DNA of 64,000 nt, taken from Mortierella alpina. Lineage: Eukaryota > Mortierellomycota > Mortierellomycetes > Mortierellales > Mortierellaceae. Made by a program: the position numbers and the translations under genes. The notes below the pieces were generated by a model. That model was given only the letters and a program-made list of their open reading frames with translations, did no database searches and had not been told where the DNA came from. The stretch is taken from contig JANATF010000014.1 of assembly GCA_029449245.1 (NCBI GenBank), positions 500,501-564,500 on the forward strand, read 5' to 3'. How positions within the stretch are numbered: position 1 is the stretch's first letter; each line of letters begins with the position of its first letter. Positions 60,101 to 64,000 of this stretch are shown piece by piece.

Positions 60101-62386
60101 TAGGAGGGGTTCATTGTCAGTCATCTAGTTTTTTTATCATCCAGACACGGCCGTTTTGTTCAAAGAAATAATATTTAAAACAAAAAAGTCTTACCCGATC
60201 CAGGTGTAATCCCAAGCTTGAGGCTCCGCGCGCCTTTGCTGCTCTTGTTGTACTTCATTTTCTTGGACGGGCGTTTCAGAGGCTGAGCTTTCCTCTTTGC
60301 TTCCTTCTCTTTCTTCTTCTCCTCCTGTCGAAGCTTCTTGGCCTCCAGCTTCTTCGCCTCCTTCTCCTTCTTGGCAGCTAGCTTCTTGGCCTCTTTCTCC
60401 TTTTTCTTCTCCTCTCGTGCCTTCTGGGCTGCAAGCTGTTTCTGGGACAACTTCCTCTTGGGCGGCTCCTTGGGCTTTTGCTTCTGCTTCTGCTTCGACT
60501 TTGCCTTGGACCCCCCAGGGCTGGGTGATGACGAAGTTGGACCAGGAGGCGGCTGCGGGGGGACTGATGAAGGAGCACCACCTTGCGTTCTTGTCAAATC
60601 GACCAAGTGAGCAGCATAGATCTTTTTGGGAAAGGGCCTTGAGAAAAAAAGAAAAAAAAAGGAAGGGGGAGGTCAATGCGCGTTCTATTGAACCCTCAAA
60701 AAAAACCCCAGTTGCAAACGCCCGTTGACAAAAAAAAAAAAGGTGCCCATGTGTGTCCTCTTACCTCGAAATCTCGGTCGGTTCTGCATCATCTACAGGG
60801 TTCTCGTCCAAACCCAAAGGTACCACGAACCCCAGGAGATCGAGGTAGGTCTTGTATTGCTTCTCAAGCTCTTGTTGTCGACTCTCTTGCTCAGGCGGCG
60901 GCCTGTGGTCTTCCTTTTGACATACGAAGATGTCCCAGGACGCCGACGTGTCCAGCTTGACTTTAACAGCTTTCTTGTAGTCATCAAGAAGCTGCTTCAA
61001 GATGGTTGTCGCCTCCGTCAGGAGCATCTTGGCATCAAACGTCAGCTGCAGAAGGGTCGTGGGCATGTCACCATCGATTTCGAACGATATTGGAGAGTGC
61101 GGAGCCTCGCCAGCAAGCCTGTCCTGCTCTTTAGCAGCGTCGAATCGGCACTTGATGATGTTCGCCAGGCTGGTGAGCTTCAAAAGCATACCATTGACGC
61201 GCTCATCGGGCGCCTCCCACTCGAGACTAGTCTTGGCCGTCTCTTGCTCATCGTCCTCGGCCTCCTCCTCGGCTGCCTCCATTGGAGTGTCTGCATCCGC
61301 GCTGGTAGGGGGCTCCTCGGGCTCCTCGGACTCGAGGAGACTGACCTGAATTTGATGCACGTAGCTTATGGCATCCTCTACGAGATCGTAAAGGATGCCC
61401 AGCGGACTCGGAGTTTCCGAGGCGTCGTCTCCGCAAAGCTGGATAACCTGATCTTGAAGTAGTCGATACAGGTTGCTAACAAGGCGGAAATACCCATCTG
61501 GAATTGGTGGTGACTTGAGCGCCTGGATTGCCTTGCAGTTTCGCTTCAGTCCCATGTTGGGGACGTTTTTGGCGTAGTCACTTCGGGACACCATCCCGAG
61601 GACTAGGTATTGAAGCTCCGACAGCTTGAGTCCCCGGCGGACGTCGTCCACTTTGTACTGAAAGAAGCCGCCGCCCTTGCCGACCTTCCTTAGCACACAA
61701 TCGACGGTTGAATGGAGAAACAGATCTGAATCCACAGACGCTGGAACCGCCTGGACCCCACAGAGGTGACGCGCAACACACACATCACTCTCCCCAGGGC
61801 ATTCACAAACGTTCCAACCGAGTGCCCGTAGCCCGGTGACGATGTTGTTGATATCCGAATGCCGGACAGGCCGGCAAGCTGTGAGCTGCCTTCGGATGCT
61901 GCAGAAAGCCTTGCGCCGCTTTCGCTGCCCTTGACGTGGCAACTGGTCCACAGCAGAGGCAAGCTTTTGGAGATTGGTCTCCTTCTGCTTGGCGCGGTCT
62001 TCTTGCCCTACGTTCTTTTGGGTCGTGGAGAACTTGTCACCGGCGTGGATTCGAGTGAGTTCAGGCGAAAAATGTTTTGTAAGCATGCGGTGTAATGCAT
62101 GCACAACAGGCTGGTGAGTTGACGCTCGTGGGGGGGTCGTGGATAGCCTGGAAGGGTCGTTCTCGTTTATATAGAGCCTGGGGGGACCTTGTTGCTGTTG
62201 CTTTTGTTGCTGTCGCGTCCTTTTCAGTCTACGCATGTCTTCTTCGACCAGCCAGTGCTTTATGAGAAAAAAATAGCAACCGAACAGGTCTAGTTGAACG
62301 ACATGGGTCTTGGTCTCCTCCGGGGACATGCGCTGTCCCTGTATGTCAAACTCTTCTAGGAACTGGAAAAAGCCATGTAGACCCAT
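57181..62386 (-). CDS. FEN1/XPG-like nuclease fused to a Fanzor (eukaryotic TnpB-like) RNA-guided nuclease
   Basis: Six exons (62386-60765, 60637-60195, 60094-59115, 59006-58652, 58546-57639, 57528-57181), all introns GT-AG and all phases consistent, about 1551 residues. N-terminal part: MGLHGFFQFLEEFDIQGQRM, QLDLFG (Asp 33), PGESDVCVARH (Glu 199, Asp 201), VDSDLFLHST (Asp 219, 221), LSELQYLVLGMVSRSDYAKN (Asp 270) and NVPNMGLKRNCKAI, the order of acidic residues and H2TH-like helix seen in FEN1/XPG nucleases. Next is a Lys-rich coiled coil (about 590-680), then a helical Fanzor-type N-terminal region with an acidic Gln-rich insert. C-terminal part: RuvC-I VIGIDLGVVVP (Asp about 1249), RuvC-II region VVVVLGDGQFEGVRG, VTKVDEYKTSSVCPRC...CTAC zinc ribbon (Cys 1456, 1459, 1472, 1475) and RuvC-III HRDSAGAHNIARI (Asp about 1482). 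All catalytic positions of RuvC-I/III look intact; the RuvC-II Glu is not certain (Glu 1417 is a candidate). It may be a transposon-borne nuclease. Confidence 0.85.
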
Positions 62387-63190
62387 GACTGAAAGTGTTT
62401 GTTCGGAGTGCGAGCGTTTTGAAAAGGTGGGATGATGGTGACACGATACGGCAAAATGAGAACTATGTGAAGAATGAAGGTGAAGGCAGGGTCAGAGTGC
62501 GAGCGTTATGAAAGGATGGGATGATGGTGAAAAGATACGGCAAAAATGAAAGGGATCGTAAGAATAAGATATATTACTTTTGGCCCAAACAAAGAGGAAA
62601 GCAGCTCGGGGCTTTACCACAACTTAGAGGCATCACTTAAGAACATGCAGCATACATTGTCCACGCTGTGGTGTCTCGTCACTACTGGACTTTTAGCCTG
62701 GATCCAGGAGCATTGCAGACAAGGAGATGGTACTTCATGGAGCTCGTATTGATAAGGACCGATATTTACTGTATACTCCAAGAGTAGTGCAAGCGTCCGG
62801 ACGCGACGTTCAGCTTTCTCCAACGATCACTCCAGATCACAAAAAGACCGTTTCTGACGACTACATGGGAACAAAGTAGAGTCCGGACGCGCGCATCACT
62901 GCTAGACTGATTGCTTATATCGTTTACCACGACCATCAAGCCGAATCACCTCACATGTCCGTCTGTCGGGCGCATGCACCAGAGATGGAGGTTGCGGCAA
63001 CCATCGTCTATAGTGCGCAATCTTAAAATGCTATTGTTGCAGGACGGTGGAGTCTGTGCTATTCTCGCCGCGTGCACTGTGTCGAATCAACGATCGTTTT
63101 TCACGCCGACACTCTTCACTTTACACCCTCGTCTTCCTCTAGCAAGTGTTCTATTGTCACGATTACAGATATCAACCAAAACTTTTTGCA
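62387..63190. promoter_or_regulatory. upstream region of the Fanzor-fusion gene
   Basis: Contains an 89-bp-spaced direct duplication (62407-62460 and 62496-62550). It also serves as upstream DNA of the ubiquitin-protease fragment. No convincing gene; short frames here have no domain. Confidence 0.45.
62407..62550. repeat. 89-bp-spaced tandem duplication just upstream of the Fanzor-fusion ATG
   Basis: Both copies begin AGTGCGAGCGTT and contain GGGATGATGGTGA followed by GATACGGCAAAA. They differ by a few bases. The first copy begins 20 nt upstream of the start codon, so the duplication lies in the leader or promoter. Confidence 0.75.
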
Positions 63191-63409
63191 ATGTCCGTCA
63201 ACCCAATGTCCGGCAACAATGGCCTTTACAACATGGGCAACCGTTGCTTTGCTAATGCACTTTTGCAGTGTCTTTGCAACGTGCTCTTCACAGAGGAAGT
63301 ACATCTTGAGTTCAGCATGACTTTCGTGCTAGGAAACTCTTTGAGTTCATAGAGAACCTGAGGAGTGATGGGACGCAAACCCTGAATCCTGATCCTCTTC
63401 CTGTAAGGT
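63191..63409 (+). pseudogene. ubiquitin carboxyl-terminal hydrolase (USP), broken N-terminal fragment
   Basis: The start ATG leads to MSVNPMSGNNGLYNMGNRCF and then ANALLQCLCNV, the USP Cys box (GLxNxGNxCFxNaxLQxL) with the catalytic Cys present. After FTEE the frame is lost. The next recognisable part, HDFRARKLFEFIENLRSDGT, is in a frame shifted by two bases (from 63316) and ends at a possible donor (GTAAGG at 63403). No downstream His box was found in the window. Either a frameshifted relic or the start of a gene cut by later insertions; a splice explanation would need an intron of under 20 nt. Confidence 0.65.
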
Positions 63410-63846
63410 TCGAGTCAAGTGCCGAGAAAAAAAGACAGCCTTGAAGATAAGAAATGGTTAATGGTTAATATTCTGGTCCAGTGTCTAGAAGGACCTCATT
63501 CTATAATACATTGAACGAACTCTTAATGTTTCTTCTCACTAGCGCGATTGTAGAGATTCCCTTCGATATGGATCGGGTTTGTCGTAAGGGTTAGACAGGG
63601 GTGACAGCTGCTTGCTGGCCAGGCACCAAAAGTCGCAGCAGTGATGTGTTGACTGACCATTCTTATCGACAAAGTCGTTGTGTTCGTCAATCTGCCATCC
63701 TTGCTCCTCATACCATGCATCGTCTTGACGTTCAAAGGAGGATGCGGTATGTGCCATTGTGCTTATTACTTTATCGTGGGAAGGCGTCGAGTATCAGAGT
63801 AGGGTGTACAGTATCGGCATGTGCACGAAAACAGTAACAGAAAGAG
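63410..63846. other. interval after the USP fragment, no confirmed gene
   Basis: A 72-codon minus-strand frame (63757-63539) containing DDAWYEEQGWQIDEHNDFVD has protein-like composition but no recognised family, signal or splice context. Otherwise nothing is seen. Confidence 0.35.
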
Positions 63847-63902
63847 TAGTCTCGCATCCAGCCCCTTCATTTTACGGGGCAGGAGGGCTGGATGCGAGAC
63901 TA
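63847..63902. mobile_element. 56-bp perfect-stem hairpin element flanked by 9-bp direct repeats
   Basis: TAGTCTCGCATCCAGCCC and its exact reverse complement GGGCTGGATGCGAGACTA bound a 20-bp loop that itself contains CCCC...GGGG. CAGAAAGAG occurs immediately on both sides (63838-63846 and 63903-63911), as a target-site duplication would. It looks like a minimal MITE-like or palindromic insertion. Confidence 0.6.
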
Positions 63903-63939
63903 CAGAAAGAGACAGGCAAGCACGAGGGGCGTACTTTGA

Positions 63940-63977
63940 AGTAAAGTGTGAACGGAGCGAGCGACACAAATTTTTCG
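63940..63977 (-). repeat. possible terminal inverted repeat, right end of the Fanzor element
   Basis: Partner of 57053-57092 in inverted orientation; see that entry. If both are real ends the element is about 6.9 kb. Confidence 0.35.
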
Positions 63978-63983
63978 CCTTTT

Positions 63984-64000
63984 GCTCGCTTAGAGTGAGC
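63984..64000. repeat. short hairpin at the window edge
   Basis: GCTCGCT-TAG-AGTGAGC, a 7-bp stem with one mismatch, next to the possible right end of the Fanzor element. It may continue beyond the window. Confidence 0.4.

Noticed and set aside
60095-60194. Break between a separate XPG-like gene and a separate Fanzor gene
   Set aside because: The interval is a 100-bp GT-AG intron that keeps phase (G|AG). No stop, polyadenylation signal or promoter is seen there, though transcript proof is lacking.
63539-63757. 72-codon minus-strand frame with protein-like composition
   Set aside because: No family recognised, no upstream signal, and it lies in a patch of broken DNA; too weak to call a gene.

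Overview
The window looks like nuclear DNA of an early-diverging filamentous fungus, most likely Mucoromycota/Mortierellomycota (a Mortierella-like genome). The evidence is many short introns (about 70-130 bp, GTRNGT...YAG), fungal-type genes (KRE2/GT15 mannosyltransferase, MCD4, CDC43/RAM1-type prenyltransferase, KTI12, APC2, YRA1), and a heavy load of DNA transposons. Placement below fungi is inference. No rRNA, tRNA or CRISPR array was seen.

Left part (1-19.9 kb) is mobile-element territory. A pogo/Tigger transposase gene runs off the left edge (1-1454). A small secreted 8-cysteine peptide gene with its own TATA box follows (2577-2792). Then come decayed fragments, including a PIF1/Helitron helicase relic near 4.1-4.6 kb. 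Next are four Helitron units joined head to tail (6186-19901), all on the minus strand: a 338-bp stub, a 1.06-kb non-autonomous unit with a minisatellite, an intact 6.0-kb autonomous copy, and a 6.3-kb copy broken by four single-base insertions. The array's 5' end lies inside a GT15 mannosyltransferase gene (19886-20911) and truncates it.

Middle part (21-44 kb and 50-55 kb) is dense housekeeping DNA: a SUN-domain SLP1-like protein (minus), MCD4 GPI-ethanolamine-phosphate transferase (plus, divergent), an S6K/Psk1-like AGC kinase (minus), APC2 (plus), a YRA1/ALYREF mRNA-export adaptor with a 1.17-kb intron (minus), KTI12 (minus), a membrane-anchored possible double-psi beta-barrel protein (plus), the farnesyltransferase beta subunit (plus), and an RNF34/RFFL-like FYVE-SAP-RING E3 ligase (minus). 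Exon models were built by hand, and for most of these genes reading phase is kept across every junction.

Between KTI12's neighbour and RAM1 lies a 5.5-kb satellite block (44.15-49.64 kb). It has seven direct ~586-bp monomers, a 0.4-kb unique centre and an inverted arm, forming a large imperfect palindrome.

Right part (55.9-64 kb): a small secreted two-domain DPBB/expansin-like protein, then the most striking object in the window. This is a six-exon gene (57181-62386, minus) predicted to encode one ~1551-residue protein with an N-terminal FEN1/XPG-type nuclease fold and a C-terminal Fanzor (eukaryotic TnpB-like, RuvC plus zinc ribbon) nuclease. GCGAA...GTCGCTCGCTC-like sequences in inverted orientation near 57.06 and 63.96 kb may mark the ends of a ~6.9-kb element. 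That interval also holds a broken ubiquitin-protease gene start and a 56-bp hairpin element flanked by 9-bp direct repeats.
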